Of a stretch of DNA of 64,000 nt, positions 1 to 9,130 are shown piece after piece. The translations under genes and the position numbers were made by a program. The notes under the pieces were generated by a model. The model made no database searches. It saw nothing but the letters and a program-made list of their open reading frames with translations, and was not told where the DNA came from. The stretch lies in NCBI RefSeq assembly GCF_014698035.1, contig NZ_JACJSF010000004.1:62001-126000 (forward strand), given 5' to 3'. Numbering within the stretch: the first letter of the stretch is position 1; each line of letters starts with the position of its first letter. This DNA comes from Desmonostoc muscorum FACHB-395. GTDB lineage: Bacteria; Cyanobacteriota; Cyanobacteriia; Cyanobacteriales; Nostocaceae.

Positions 1-2
1 GC

Positions 3-686
3 CGAGTGCGTGAGGTAGCTTTGGGTGTGTACGCTCATCAAGAAATGCCCCTGATTAAGCTAATAGAAGAACTCCAGCCAGCCAGAGACCCCAGTTACAC
101 ATTAATCAATCAAGTAATGTTTGTCTTTCAAAATACTCCAGAGGATAATTTACAATTTGCAAATCTCACTTTGAAGGAGCAGTTTATTGCTAGAGATACA
201 AAAGATACCGCAGAGTTTGATTTAGAGTTAACGCTCGAAGAGACATCAACAGGTATTGAAGGTTTGCTTGTATACAGAATCGATTTATTTGAAGCTGCCA
301 CTATTACCAAGATGGTTGATAATTTCCAAACTTTGCTGGAAAAAATAACGACCAATTATAACCAACGTCTGGCGGAACTTATCTTAATATCGGAACCTCA
401 AAGTTTGCCCCCTCAAACTGTTGTCTCCCCAACATCGAAGGATTTTGTTAGACCTCAAAATTCTATCGAAGAAGTTGTGTTAACTATCTGGAAAGAAATT
501 TTAGGGATAGAGCAAATTAGCACTCAAGACAACTTTTTTGAACTGGGAGGGCATTCTGCTCAAACTCTTGAAGTTATATGCAAACTACAGTCAGCTTTCC
601 CAGTAGAACTGCCGTTGATCTACCTGTTTGAAAAACCTACTGTATTTCAGCTAGCAGCAATCATCCAAGACCAATTAAACAGTTAA
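3..686 (+). CDS. NRPS C-terminal part: end of condensation domain plus carrier domain (5' partial)
   Basis: The reading frame is open to the left edge, so this is the 3' end of a larger nonribosomal peptide synthetase. The first ~130 codons match the end of a condensation domain (the QEMPLIKLIEELQP stretch resembles the same part of the second NRPS C domain). A peptidyl-carrier domain follows, with the phosphopantetheine motif LGGHS (Ser codon 555-557) and the downstream helix ending at the stop. There is no thioesterase, reductase or epimerase after the carrier domain, so the bound intermediate must be handed to another enzyme or released in trans. A fatty-acid desaturase starts 43 bases downstream on the same strand, which suggests an operon. 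The family call is certain; the substrate is unknown. Confidence 0.93.
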   Translation, partial: RVREVALGVYAHQEMPLIKLIEELQPARDPSYTLINQVMFVFQNTPEDNLQFANLTLKEQFIARDTKDTAEFDLELTLEETSTGIEGLLVYRIDLFEAATITKMVDNFQTLLEKITTNYNQRLAELILISEPQSLPPQTVVSPTSKDFVRPQNSIEEVVLTIWKEILGIEQISTQDNFFELGGHSAQTLEVICKLQSAFPVELPLIYLFEKPTVFQLAAIIQDQLNS

Positions 687-729
687 TAGGTTGATATCTG
701 GTTTTTCAATTGTTATTGTCAACGTAGAG

Positions 730-1755
730 ATGAACAACATGGAAATTACAAAAAATAATCAAATAATTGAGAATGCCAGACCTAGTATTAGTGAAGTTAC
801 TCAAATATCTAACGAAGAACTTCGTATATTGCATGAAATTCCTACATTTAGACCGATTGTTCAAACATTCGTTGTCATTAGTACATATTTCATCGTATCA
901 GCTATTGGGTTTTGGTTGAATAACTGGGCAGTGTGGTTATTAGTCTGGTTTGTTCAAGGATTTTTATTTGTCTGTTTTTTTGCGGCAATACATTATTGCT
1001 CTCACTATAGTTTGTATAAGTCAAAAAATACTAACCGATTCATGGGGACTTTCTTATCATTAGTATTATTGATGAACTTTTCATTTCACAAATATATTCA
1101 TATTGGACATCATAGAGAAGCAAAAATTAAAGGTAAAATCGTAGGAGATACCTCAGCATGGCAAACCTTTCCTAATATTAATACCTATCTCCTGGCCTTG
1201 ACATATTTTTATCCTCTTGCCGTATGCAAGAATTGGTGGTTAGTGACCAAAGATTTATATTTAGAATCTTTGAAAACACATACTGAAGAGGAATCAGTCT
1301 TACCAACTAGCTTTTATTTGAGCTATTTTAAAACACCAGAACAACGCCAATTTGTCTTACAAAATAATTGGCTATTATTGGGTTGGGTTTTATTAATGGC
1401 AGGATTAACCGTAATTTTCCCTCGGACTTTATTCTTTGGTTACTGGATACCATTAATAACGTTTGCTTCTCCATTCGGGTTTATTTTCAGCATTACAGAT
1501 CACTATGGCTGTGAGTCTGACTTAAACCACAACCTATGGAATGATACACGAACAATGATTTCTAACCCGATAATTAGGTTTTATTACTGGAATAATAATT
1601 ACCATGTAGAGCATCATCTCTACCCAAGTATGCCACCGTGTAACTACTCCAAGATACATGAGTTAATTCAACCTCACCTGCAATATCTGGAAAAATCATA
1701 CTTGATGTTTCATCTCAAAGTAATGCGGGGTTTGATTTCGGCAAAAAGTCATTAA
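730..1755 (+). CDS. Membrane fatty-acid desaturase family protein
   Basis: Di-iron membrane desaturase/hydroxylase (PF00487 type). All three histidine boxes are visible: HxxxH at residues 88-92, HxxHH at 124-128 and HxxHH at 292-296 (counted from the ATG at 730). Hydrophobic segments lie before the first box and around residues 205-260. A TTG at 691 would give a longer product, but the ATG at 730 is preferred because the family starts with a short polar tail. The stop overlaps the next start (TAATG). Sitting between an NRPS end and an aldo/keto reductase, it may desaturate or hydroxylate a lipid or carrier-bound acyl chain of the peptide product; that role is inferred. Confidence 0.88.
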   Translation: MNNMEITKNNQIIENARPSISEVTQISNEELRILHEIPTFRPIVQTFVVISTYFIVSAIGFWLNNWAVWLLVWFVQGFLFVCFFAAIHYCSHYSLYKSKNTNRFMGTFLSLVLLMNFSFHKYIHIGHHREAKIKGKIVGDTSAWQTFPNINTYLLALTYFYPLAVCKNWWLVTKDLYLESLKTHTEEESVLPTSFYLSYFKTPEQRQFVLQNNWLLLGWVLLMAGLTVIFPRTLFFGYWIPLITFASPFGFIFSITDHYGCESDLNHNLWNDTRTMISNPIIRFYYWNNNYHVEHHLYPSMPPCNYSKIHELIQPHLQYLEKSYLMFHLKVMRGLISAKSH

Positions 1756-2954
1756 TGAATCGCTCTTATCAAAACACATTTATGATGCAATATCGTAGAT
1801 TTGGGCGTACAGAATTACCAATGCCAGTGTTTTCTTGCGGCGGAATGCGCTACATCTATACTGAATCTGAAGAACTTACTCAAGATAAAATTCCCGATGA
1901 AAATCAACGGAATCTAGAAGCTACTATTCGCCGTTCTTTAGAAGTCGGCATCAATCACATCGAAACTGCCCGAATGTATGGGACTTCTGAGATGCAATTA
2001 GGAGCGATTTTACCTAAATTGCCTAGAGAAAAAATTATTGTGCAAACTAAGGTTGCTCCTACATCTAACTCTGGAGACTTCCGCCGTTTGTTTGAGAAAT
2101 CTTTGGCTTTATTAAAGCTAGATTACGTTGATTTATTAACACTGCATGGCATTAATTATGACCAACAATTTGAAGATAGTATTCGTCCCAATGGTTGTTT
2201 TGATGTAGCGCGACAATTGCAATCTCAGGGTAAGGTAAAGTTTATTGGTTTTTCTACCCACGCGCCAACAGACTTAATTATCAAAACCATTGAAACCAAT
2301 CAATTTGATTATGTAAATCTCCATTGGTACTACATTAATCAATTTAATTGGCCTGCTATTGAAGCCGCCACACGTCACGACATGGGGGTGTTTATCATTA
2401 GCCCATCAGACAAAGGTGGTATGCTCTATAAGCCTCCACAAAAGTTATTGGACTTGTGCTATCCACTGAGTCCGATGATGTTTAACGATCTCTTTTGTTT
2501 GAGCCATCCTCAAGTACATACTCTCAGCTTGGGCGCATCTAGACCATCAGATTTTGACGAACACTTGAAGGTTATAGAACTTTTAGATCGAGCAGATGAA
2601 ATTTTACCACCAATTTTAAACCGTTTGGAAAAAGCAGCGATCGCCACATTAGGCAAAGACTGGTACTGTAACTGGCATATAGGTTTACCCAGATATCCAG
2701 AAACCCCTGGCGAGATTAATATTCCAGTTATTTTATGGTTGCGAAATTTAGCGATCGCTTTTGATATGTGGGAATATGCCACAAGGCGCTACAACCACTT
2801 AAATAATGCCGATCCTTGGTTTCCTGGCGTGACAGCAGAACGAGTTAGACAATTCGATCTGGGCGATTGTCTGCGTCATAGTCCCTATGCTGACAAAATA
2901 CCAGCTTTATTAGAAGATGCCCATAGGTTGTTAGCTAAACCTAGTCAAGAATAA
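1755..2954 (+). CDS. Aldo/keto reductase
   Basis: NADPH-dependent aldo/keto reductase of the long (about 390-residue) cyanobacterial type. It begins with YRRFGRTELPMPVFSCGGMR and continues with the TIM-barrel signatures EVGINHIETARMYGTSE (catalytic Asp replaced by Glu, Tyr kept) and YVDLLTLHG. The C-terminal part, with conserved Trp and Cys, lies beyond the usual barrel. Its start overlaps the desaturase stop by one base; an ATG at 1797 is an alternative start close to the family's usual N terminus. Translational coupling to the desaturase suggests joint action, for example reduction of an aldehyde or ketone on the peptide or lipid part. Related genes also occur outside biosynthetic clusters, so the pathway role is not certain. 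Confidence 0.88.
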   Translation: MNRSYQNTFMMQYRRFGRTELPMPVFSCGGMRYIYTESEELTQDKIPDENQRNLEATIRRSLEVGINHIETARMYGTSEMQLGAILPKLPREKIIVQTKVAPTSNSGDFRRLFEKSLALLKLDYVDLLTLHGINYDQQFEDSIRPNGCFDVARQLQSQGKVKFIGFSTHAPTDLIIKTIETNQFDYVNLHWYYINQFNWPAIEAATRHDMGVFIISPSDKGGMLYKPPQKLLDLCYPLSPMMFNDLFCLSHPQVHTLSLGASRPSDFDEHLKVIELLDRADEILPPILNRLEKAAIATLGKDWYCNWHIGLPRYPETPGEINIPVILWLRNLAIAFDMWEYATRRYNHLNNADPWFPGVTAERVRQFDLGDCLRHSPYADKIPALLEDAHRLLAKPSQE

Positions 2955-2973
2955 ATTGCGGAGTGGTTTCACG

Positions 2974-4773
2974 ATGTCATATTATAAGTTATTAAAAAAC
3001 AATAAAAAATATACTTTAATTCGTCATCGTTGGCTAGTAATTTTGCTGGCTTTAATAACTGCGATCGCAATAATTATCTACAATCAAATTAACTTAAAAA
3101 ATCAAGCAACACCAATATCTCAAGTTATTGTCTCTTTCCCAATTGAACCCACAACTTTTAATCCAGCTTTAATAGTAGAATCAGCTTATACTTTAAACTA
3201 CACTTATGAGGGACTAGTTAAAGAAAATGGACGGGGAGAAATTGAACCTAGTCTTGCCGAATCTTGGCAAACTTCTCCAGATAAAAAACAAGTAATTTAC
3301 ACCCTCAGAAAAGGCTTAAAATGGTCAGATGGAAAACCACTAACTGCTGAAGATGTGGTTTTTACCTACAATGAAATTTATACTAATCCAGCCATTCCTA
3401 CTTATGCTAAAGACTTCTTCATAATTGGCAAAAATCGTACCTTTCCTACTGTTCGGAAACTTGATGATTTGCGAGTTGAATTTAGATTACCTGAACCATT
3501 TGCGCCATTTATCCGGGCTACAAAACTGGAAATTTTACCAGCCCATATTTTCCGAGAAAGCGTCAAAATAAAAGACCAGGAAGGCAGACCTAAATTTATG
3601 TCTACTTGGGGGATTGATACTCCACCAAAAAATATTATTGTTAACGGCCCTTATACAATAGAATCTTATACTCCCAGCCAGCGAATAATTTTCCGAAAAA
3701 ATCCTTATTACTGGCGTAAAGATGCTCAAGGCAATTCGCAACCTTATATTGAGCGTGTAATTGGGCAAATTATTCCTAGTCAAGATACTTCTTTAATCCA
3801 ATTCCGTTCTGGAGGATTGGATTACGTCAGCGTTAATACCAATTACTTTTCATTATTAAAACATGAAGAAGGGAAAGGAAAGTTTACTATCTATAATGGC
3901 GGTCTTTTTATAGGGTCAACGGCTATTACTTTTAATCTCAACAAAGGTAGTAGGAATGGTCAACCACTGGTCGATCCCATCAAGTCTCGTTGGTTTAATA
4001 CAGTGGAATTTAGACAAGCAATTGCCTATGTAATTAATCGCCAACAAATACTTAACAATATCTATAAGGGATTGGGTCAACTGCAAAATTCACCGATTGC
4101 TGTACAGAGCAAGTATTATTTACCCGTCCAAGCAGGTTTAAAGGTCTATGAATACAATCTTCAAAAAGCGAAAGAATTACTGCTCAAAGCAGGTTTTAAA
4201 TACAACAACCAAGGTCAGTTATTAGACGAGCAAGAAAATCTTGTCCGCTTTAGCCTCATGACGAATGCTAACAATAATATATTGCAGGCAATGGGAGTAC
4301 TCATAAAACAAAATTTGAGTGATCTTGGCATAACTGTTGATTTCAATCCTGTAGCTACTAGTATTTTTATCAACAAACTAACTCAAACTTTCGATTGGGA
4401 GTGTCAAGTGCTTGAAGTTGCTGTCGGTCAAGAACCGAATGATTGGGCTAATGTTTGGTTGCCTGAAACTGGTTGGCACTTTTTTAATCAAAAATCCCAA
4501 GCAGGGCAAACGCCGATAACGGGGCGACAGGTAGCAGATTGGGAACAGAAAATAGGTGATTTATACATTCAAGCAGCCTCTGAGGTGGATGAAGCAAAGC
4601 GTAAAGCTATCTATGCAGAAACCCAACAAATTACTCAGGAGTATCTGCCATTTATTTATCTAGTTAACCCTTTATCAATGGTGGCAGTACGAAATCGTAT
4701 CCAGGGTATTCAACACTCTGCCCTCATAGGAACATTTTGGAACTCCTACGACCTGAAACTGACTGAAGATTAG
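2974..4773 (+). CDS. Membrane-anchored peptide ABC transporter substrate-binding protein (family 5)
   Basis: Extracytoplasmic solute-binding protein of the OppA/DppA family (SBP_bac_5). The N terminus has a positively charged stretch and one hydrophobic segment (about residues 20-40), which acts as an uncleaved signal anchor or signal peptide; no lipobox cysteine is visible. The mature part shows family landmarks: the FNPAL region, LAESWQTSPD, the LRKGLKWSDGKPLTAEDVVF motif and the lobe-closing VEFRQAIAYVINRQQI. The ATG at 2974 is chosen over an upstream TTG because a purine-rich GGAG-like site precedes it. No oppB/C/D/F genes are nearby, so it is an orphan binding protein inside the NRPS cluster, perhaps binding the exported peptide. 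Confidence 0.88.
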   Translation: MSYYKLLKNNKKYTLIRHRWLVILLALITAIAIIIYNQINLKNQATPISQVIVSFPIEPTTFNPALIVESAYTLNYTYEGLVKENGRGEIEPSLAESWQTSPDKKQVIYTLRKGLKWSDGKPLTAEDVVFTYNEIYTNPAIPTYAKDFFIIGKNRTFPTVRKLDDLRVEFRLPEPFAPFIRATKLEILPAHIFRESVKIKDQEGRPKFMSTWGIDTPPKNIIVNGPYTIESYTPSQRIIFRKNPYYWRKDAQGNSQPYIERVIGQIIPSQDTSLIQFRSGGLDYVSVNTNYFSLLKHEEGKGKFTIYNGGLFIGSTAITFNLNKGSRNGQPLVDPIKSRWFNTVEFRQAIAYVINRQQILNNIYKGLGQLQNSPIAVQSKYYLPVQAGLKVYEYNLQKAKELLLKAGFKYNNQGQLLDEQENLVRFSLMTNANNNILQAMGVLIKQNLSDLGITVDFNPVATSIFINKLTQTFDWECQVLEVAVGQEPNDWANVWLPETGWHFFNQKSQAGQTPITGRQVADWEQKIGDLYIQAASEVDEAKRKAIYAETQQITQEYLPFIYLVNPLSMVAVRNRIQGIQHSALIGTFWNSYDLKLTED

Positions 4774-4793
4774 CTAAAGAGGATATCGTTTGT

Positions 4794-5723
4794 ATGCAAA
4801 TTCCTATTATTGACTTCAATCCTTTTATTAATGGTGACACAGTTGCAAAAGAAGCTGTCGCTACACAAATTTCTCTTGCTATTCATGAGGTCGGATGTTT
4901 CTACCTCAAAAATTATGGTATTTCTAAGACTCTAATTACTCAAGTCTTTTCACAAGCCGAGTGCTTTTTTGCACTACCGGAGAATGAAAAAGAACAAGTA
5001 TCTTTCTTTCCAGATCGTAATCTTCGCGGATATCATAATTTTAAAAAGAGTGAAGATAATCACAACGCTAATGAACTAATGACTGAAGGCTTTCATTTTG
5101 GTAAAGAAATTTCTCTAGATGAAGTTGGTATTATCGAAGATCCTTTTTTTGAACCGAATAAATGGCCTCATCAGACTAATTTTCGTGAAATGATGATGGA
5201 GTTTTTCACGGCTTGTCATGAAAGCGCTTTGAGAGTATTCCAAGCTTTGGCTATTTCCCTAAAATTGCCAGAAGACTACTTTACAAATTTATATTCAGAG
5301 CAAAATCACGGTATAGTTTGGCATCATTACCCATCTATATATCAGCCTCCAGAACTTGGAAAAGTTTATCTGGCAGAACATACCGACATAGGTACTCTCA
5401 CATTTTTATTTCAAGATTCAGAAGGATTAGAAGTATATACAAATTCTGGAGAATGGGTTTTAGCGCCCTTCATTCCTGATGCAATTATTGTATTGGTTGC
5501 AGATTTAATGCAGCGATGGACGAACGATAAGTTTTGTGCCACACGACATCGAGTTGTAGTTCCAACTCAATCTCACAGTGCTAAACAAAGATACTCATGT
5601 GCCTTTTTTACAGGCCCCAATTACGATACTTCAATTAACTCCATTCAGACTTGCTTAGATATAGATGAAGTGCCTAAGTATCCACCAATTCTTGCCCATG
5701 AATATTTCAAGCAACCCAAATGA
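4794..5723 (+). CDS. 2-oxoglutarate/Fe(II) oxygenase (isopenicillin N synthase-like)
   Basis: Non-haem iron dioxygenase of the IPNS/flavonol synthase type. The N-terminal DIOX_N region starts with QIPIIDFNPF. The iron facial triad is visible as H196-x-D198 (in EHTDIGTLTFL) and H252 (in RHRVV). The 2-oxoglutarate carboxylate-binding pair is R266-x-S268 (RYS). At 309 residues it has a normal length. An AGAGGA-like ribosome-binding site precedes the ATG. Such enzymes hydroxylate, desaturate or cyclise amino acids or peptides, and the position in an NRPS cluster points to tailoring of a residue. A primary-metabolic oxygenase cannot be excluded. Confidence 0.9.
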   Translation: MQIPIIDFNPFINGDTVAKEAVATQISLAIHEVGCFYLKNYGISKTLITQVFSQAECFFALPENEKEQVSFFPDRNLRGYHNFKKSEDNHNANELMTEGFHFGKEISLDEVGIIEDPFFEPNKWPHQTNFREMMMEFFTACHESALRVFQALAISLKLPEDYFTNLYSEQNHGIVWHHYPSIYQPPELGKVYLAEHTDIGTLTFLFQDSEGLEVYTNSGEWVLAPFIPDAIIVLVADLMQRWTNDKFCATRHRVVVPTQSHSAKQRYSCAFFTGPNYDTSINSIQTCLDIDEVPKYPPILAHEYFKQPK

Positions 5724-5746
5724 TAGCCACGGATTAGAGATAATAA

Positions 5747-7390
5747 ATGGACAAATTACAATTGCTAGCAAAGTCAAAACCTCCAACATGGTTAAAAATT
5801 TTGGTAATTAGCCTGATGGGGTTAGGTATTTTCTTTCGCTTCACCCATTTGGGGCAAAAAGTATATTGGTATGACGAATTTGCGACATCACTGGCAATAT
5901 CTGGTCATACGCTAGCTGAGGTTAAACAAGAGGTTTTTAGAAATTGGAGCAATGATGGAGGCGTAATTCCTATTATTACTTTAGACAAATATCAACACAT
6001 TAACCCAGATCGAACTGTGGCTGATACAGTTCGCTACTTAATAACTTCAGACCCACAACATCCACCTTTGTATTATGTAATGGTGAGATTATGGGCGCAA
6101 GTCTTTGGAGATTTCCCTGCGGCAGTTAGGAGTTTATCAGCAGTAATTAGTCTGTTGGTGTTTCCTAGTGTGTATTGGCTGTGTTTAGAGTTGTTTGAGT
6201 CTTCACTAGTTGGGTGGGTGGGAATGGCTGTAATGGCGGTTTCTCCCTTACAGATTTTCTTCGCCCAAGATGCACGAGAATACGGTTTATGGATGGTGAC
6301 GATTCTAGTATCAAGTGCTGCTTTATTGCGAGCCATTCGCCAAGAAAGTTCCTTGAGTTGGGCTGTGTATGCTCTCACCCTAGCCTTGGGATTCTACACC
6401 CATTTATTAACGGCAATGGTTGCGATCGCTCATTTCATATATGTGGTTATTAGGCAACAATTTCGCTTCAACAAAACTCTGCGTAATTATTTACTGAGTT
6501 CCATAGTAGCTTCCTTGATGTTTTTACCTTGGCTAATGGTAATCATTACCCAGATTCATACAGCAACAAATCTCTTGTCATGGATCGCATTTAAAACAGA
6601 TAGTCATTTCGACCTAATTGGGATTTGGCTCAGTCGGATTAGCAGAATATTTTTTGATTTTAATTTGGCTTCTGATGATGCTTGGGTCAATAATTTACCT
6701 GCGGAAAGCCCTTTATCTTATAGTATTCCTACGATAATAGCTAGCTTATTTTTAATTATTTATATAATCATTTTTTTTATAAAATATCTCTCAACGAACG
6801 CTAGTTTATTTATTGCTTTATTAGGCGGATTTCCAGGGTTAACATTGCTTTTCTACGATCTAATTTTTGGGGGAATTCGCTCTATTCATTTTCGCTATCA
6901 GTTACCGTTATACCTCAGCATTCAAATTGCTGTAGTGTATATTTTATCTTTCCATCTTTTATTGGCAAAGAACTGGCAGAAAAACCTTTGGCAAGTCATT
7001 ATGGTAGGGTTACTCATCTCTGGGCTAGTTTCTGATGTCAGATTTTTTCAGTCTGAAACTTGGTGGCCACAAATAGGTGCTAAGAATTTGCTAGCAATGA
7101 GTCAACTTATTAATCAATCTAATAATAATATTTTATTGGTAAGTAGCAAAAATGATTATAACTTGGGAGTTATTCTCACCTTAAGTCATAATTTAGAGCC
7201 AAAAGTTCGCTTACTTACCATACAAAATGACCAGTTACCAATAATGATTCAAGACTATAAATCTATCTTCTTTGTTGACGACCTTGAAAATAGTTTAGCC
7301 CATCAACTTCAGCAGGATAAAACTAATTCCCTGAAATTAATCTACCCACTTGAAGGATTTTGGCAACTCGACAAAAATCAGAAAACGTGA
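5747..7390 (+). CDS. GT-C family membrane glycosyltransferase (PMT_2/ArnT-like)
   Basis: Polytopic inner-membrane protein of 547 residues with about 10-12 hydrophobic segments. The first extracytoplasmic loop contains the acidic pair D43-E44 (VYWYDEFATS), typical of GT-C transferases that use polyprenyl-phosphate sugars. A second conserved region, AQDAREYGLW, occurs near residue 178. This architecture matches the dolichyl-phosphate-mannose/ArnT superfamily (PF13231). The soluble C-terminal tail is short. It is followed by a GtrA-like gene, and the pair is typical of lipid-linked sugar transfer outside the membrane. It may glycosylate the peptide or a cell-surface lipid; the acceptor is unknown. 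Confidence 0.85.
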   Translation: MDKLQLLAKSKPPTWLKILVISLMGLGIFFRFTHLGQKVYWYDEFATSLAISGHTLAEVKQEVFRNWSNDGGVIPIITLDKYQHINPDRTVADTVRYLITSDPQHPPLYYVMVRLWAQVFGDFPAAVRSLSAVISLLVFPSVYWLCLELFESSLVGWVGMAVMAVSPLQIFFAQDAREYGLWMVTILVSSAALLRAIRQESSLSWAVYALTLALGFYTHLLTAMVAIAHFIYVVIRQQFRFNKTLRNYLLSSIVASLMFLPWLMVIITQIHTATNLLSWIAFKTDSHFDLIGIWLSRISRIFFDFNLASDDAWVNNLPAESPLSYSIPTIIASLFLIIYIIIFFIKYLSTNASLFIALLGGFPGLTLLFYDLIFGGIRSIHFRYQLPLYLSIQIAVVYILSFHLLLAKNWQKNLWQVIMVGLLISGLVSDVRFFQSETWWPQIGAKNLLAMSQLINQSNNNILLVSSKNDYNLGVILTLSHNLEPKVRLLTIQNDQLPIMIQDYKSIFFVDDLENSLAHQLQQDKTNSLKLIYPLEGFWQLDKNQKT

Positions 7391-7444
7391 AGATTACTGA
7401 TTGTAGCAGTCTCAAATAAAAAACATTAATAGAGTAGAAACTGA

Positions 7445-7939
7445 ATGAAGCAATATCTTGAATATTTTAATATTATTTTTCTGATAGATAAAATCTACTT
7501 TTATCTTCATTCGGCGCTTTTTAGTCGGTTTATTCGCTTTGCTGTAGTTGGTTTGAGTGGAGTATTTGTAGACTTGGGGGCATTCTATTTTTTACATAGC
7601 TCATTATGTTTGGCGTTAACTATGAGTGCAATGCTTTCCACAGAAATAGCAATTATTAATAATTTTCTGTGGAATGATTTATGGACGTTTGGTGATGTGT
7701 CTTTTCAGCAAAAAATCAGTCAAAAGTTAGAACGTTTCGTCAAGTTTAATCTCATTTGTTTGGTTGGGCTTATTTTCAATAGTCTAATTGTAAATTGGCT
7801 ATTTTATCAATTCCAAGTGAATGAATACATAGCTAAATTAGTAGCGATCGCTTGTGTAACACTTTGGAATTTCTGGCTCAACCTGAAGATGAACTGGCAA
7901 TTAACAAAGACAGAAGTAGATGTAGTTGTAGATATTTAA
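7445..7939 (+). CDS. GtrA-like membrane protein
   Basis: Small four-helix membrane protein of the GtrA family (PF04138), 164 residues. The typical first segment FIRFAVVGLSGVFVDLGAFYFL, the charged loop NNFLWNDLWTFGD and a last helix ending in WNFWLNLKMNW are visible. GtrA proteins are thought to flip undecaprenyl-phosphate-linked monosaccharides across the membrane. It lies 54 bases after the GT-C glycosyltransferase, and the two plausibly act together: GtrA presents a lipid-linked sugar and the GT-C enzyme transfers it. Confidence 0.85.
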   Translation: MKQYLEYFNIIFLIDKIYFYLHSALFSRFIRFAVVGLSGVFVDLGAFYFLHSSLCLALTMSAMLSTEIAIINNFLWNDLWTFGDVSFQQKISQKLERFVKFNLICLVGLIFNSLIVNWLFYQFQVNEYIAKLVAIACVTLWNFWLNLKMNWQLTKTEVDVVVDI

Positions 7940-7948
7940 GAAAAAATC

Positions 7949-9085
7949 ATGTTAAGACCACTAGTTATGTTTGGTTATAGTTTAATTTTTATAATTACTA
8001 TAATTTTTTCTTCAGGATTCTTGAATGTAATTTTACCCTATTACAAGACTATCCAAAATCTTGGAGAAATCAGTGTTAAATGGCAATACTTGACTGAACA
8101 CAAGGATGATTATGATGCTATTTTTCTGGGGCCAAGTACTACTTATTTTGGCGTGATCCCGAAATTGTTTGATGAATACCTGACGACAGAGGGGAAGAGT
8201 GTAAAATCTTTCAACTTTGGTATAGCAGGTGCAAACGTATCAGAAGTGGATTTTTACTTACAAAAAATTCTGGAGTTAGAACCAGCAAACTTAAAGTGGA
8301 TATTTCTAGACTGTTCAGTTGACTTATTTACAAACATTGGCTCTACTTCCGCTCAAGAGATATATTGGCATACTCCTCGTAAAACGTTAGAAAATTTCCA
8401 ATTAATTCTGGAATCATCAATCGATAGTTGGAAAGTCAAAGTTCCATATATATATGCTAACTTTCAAAGCTTTATTTACCGATGGCTAGGAATTGGTCAG
8501 CTTTCTACTTTCTGGCAGGAAGCAATATTAAATTTGGATCTATCAAATTCAGATCCATTAGCAAAAGTATCTGAGGATAGGCTCATACAAGAATCGGGAT
8601 ATTACGCAATAGATTGGCAAGAAAAAGCTGAGAAGTGGAAGACTATATTTAGAGCAAATGGTTTGGATACTTATCAAAAGAATCTCAAAAATGAACAAAC
8701 AAAATTAGCAAATTTAAATTCAGAAAATGCGTTTAACGAGCCATCCACAATATATGGAGCGAAAATGATGAAAAATATTGCTGCCCGGATTGAACAACAG
8801 CAAATTAACAACAAGAAAATGGAAGCTATATTTTTTATTCCTCCAATTCTAGAAGCAGATTCCAACCCATCCGCTATTTACAGAGCATACAAATCAGGAG
8901 ATATCGATACTTTATTTACTTTTAATAATCCCAATGATTTTACTAATTTATATGAACTAGATCGTAGAATTGATAGCGCACATCTAAATTATCAAGGCGC
9001 TGAAGAATTCACACTTTTACTGGCATCACAATTTTCCCAGTATTTGAATAATTCTGGAGAAAAACTTATCAGTGGTAAACTTTGA
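7949..9085 (+). CDS. SGNH-hydrolase-like protein with N-terminal membrane anchor
   Basis: A 378-residue protein with one N-terminal hydrophobic helix (residues 7-30) and a soluble, presumably extracytoplasmic domain. The block after the first strand (AIFLGPSTTYFGV, Ser63) resembles the GDSL/SGNH nucleophile block. A D342-x-x-H345 pair near the C terminus (RIDSAHLNYQG) fits the SGNH catalytic Asp-His. It lies directly before an MBOAT gene, as AlgJ/AlgX- and DltD-type partners do in exopolysaccharide acylation systems. I infer that it transfers an acyl group supplied by the MBOAT protein. The family call is moderate; the substrate is unknown. Confidence 0.68.
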   Translation: MLRPLVMFGYSLIFIITIIFSSGFLNVILPYYKTIQNLGEISVKWQYLTEHKDDYDAIFLGPSTTYFGVIPKLFDEYLTTEGKSVKSFNFGIAGANVSEVDFYLQKILELEPANLKWIFLDCSVDLFTNIGSTSAQEIYWHTPRKTLENFQLILESSIDSWKVKVPYIYANFQSFIYRWLGIGQLSTFWQEAILNLDLSNSDPLAKVSEDRLIQESGYYAIDWQEKAEKWKTIFRANGLDTYQKNLKNEQTKLANLNSENAFNEPSTIYGAKMMKNIAARIEQQQINNKKMEAIFFIPPILEADSNPSAIYRAYKSGDIDTLFTFNNPNDFTNLYELDRRIDSAHLNYQGAEEFTLLLASQFSQYLNNSGEKLISGKL

Positions 9086-9130
9086 ATACCCAGTCACTAT
9101 TACCTAATCACTAATTAAATATAAATAAAT

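Noticed and set aside
691-729. TTG start of the desaturase at 691
   Set aside because: The extra residues are hydrophobic and unlike the family; the ATG at 730 gives a normal N terminus.
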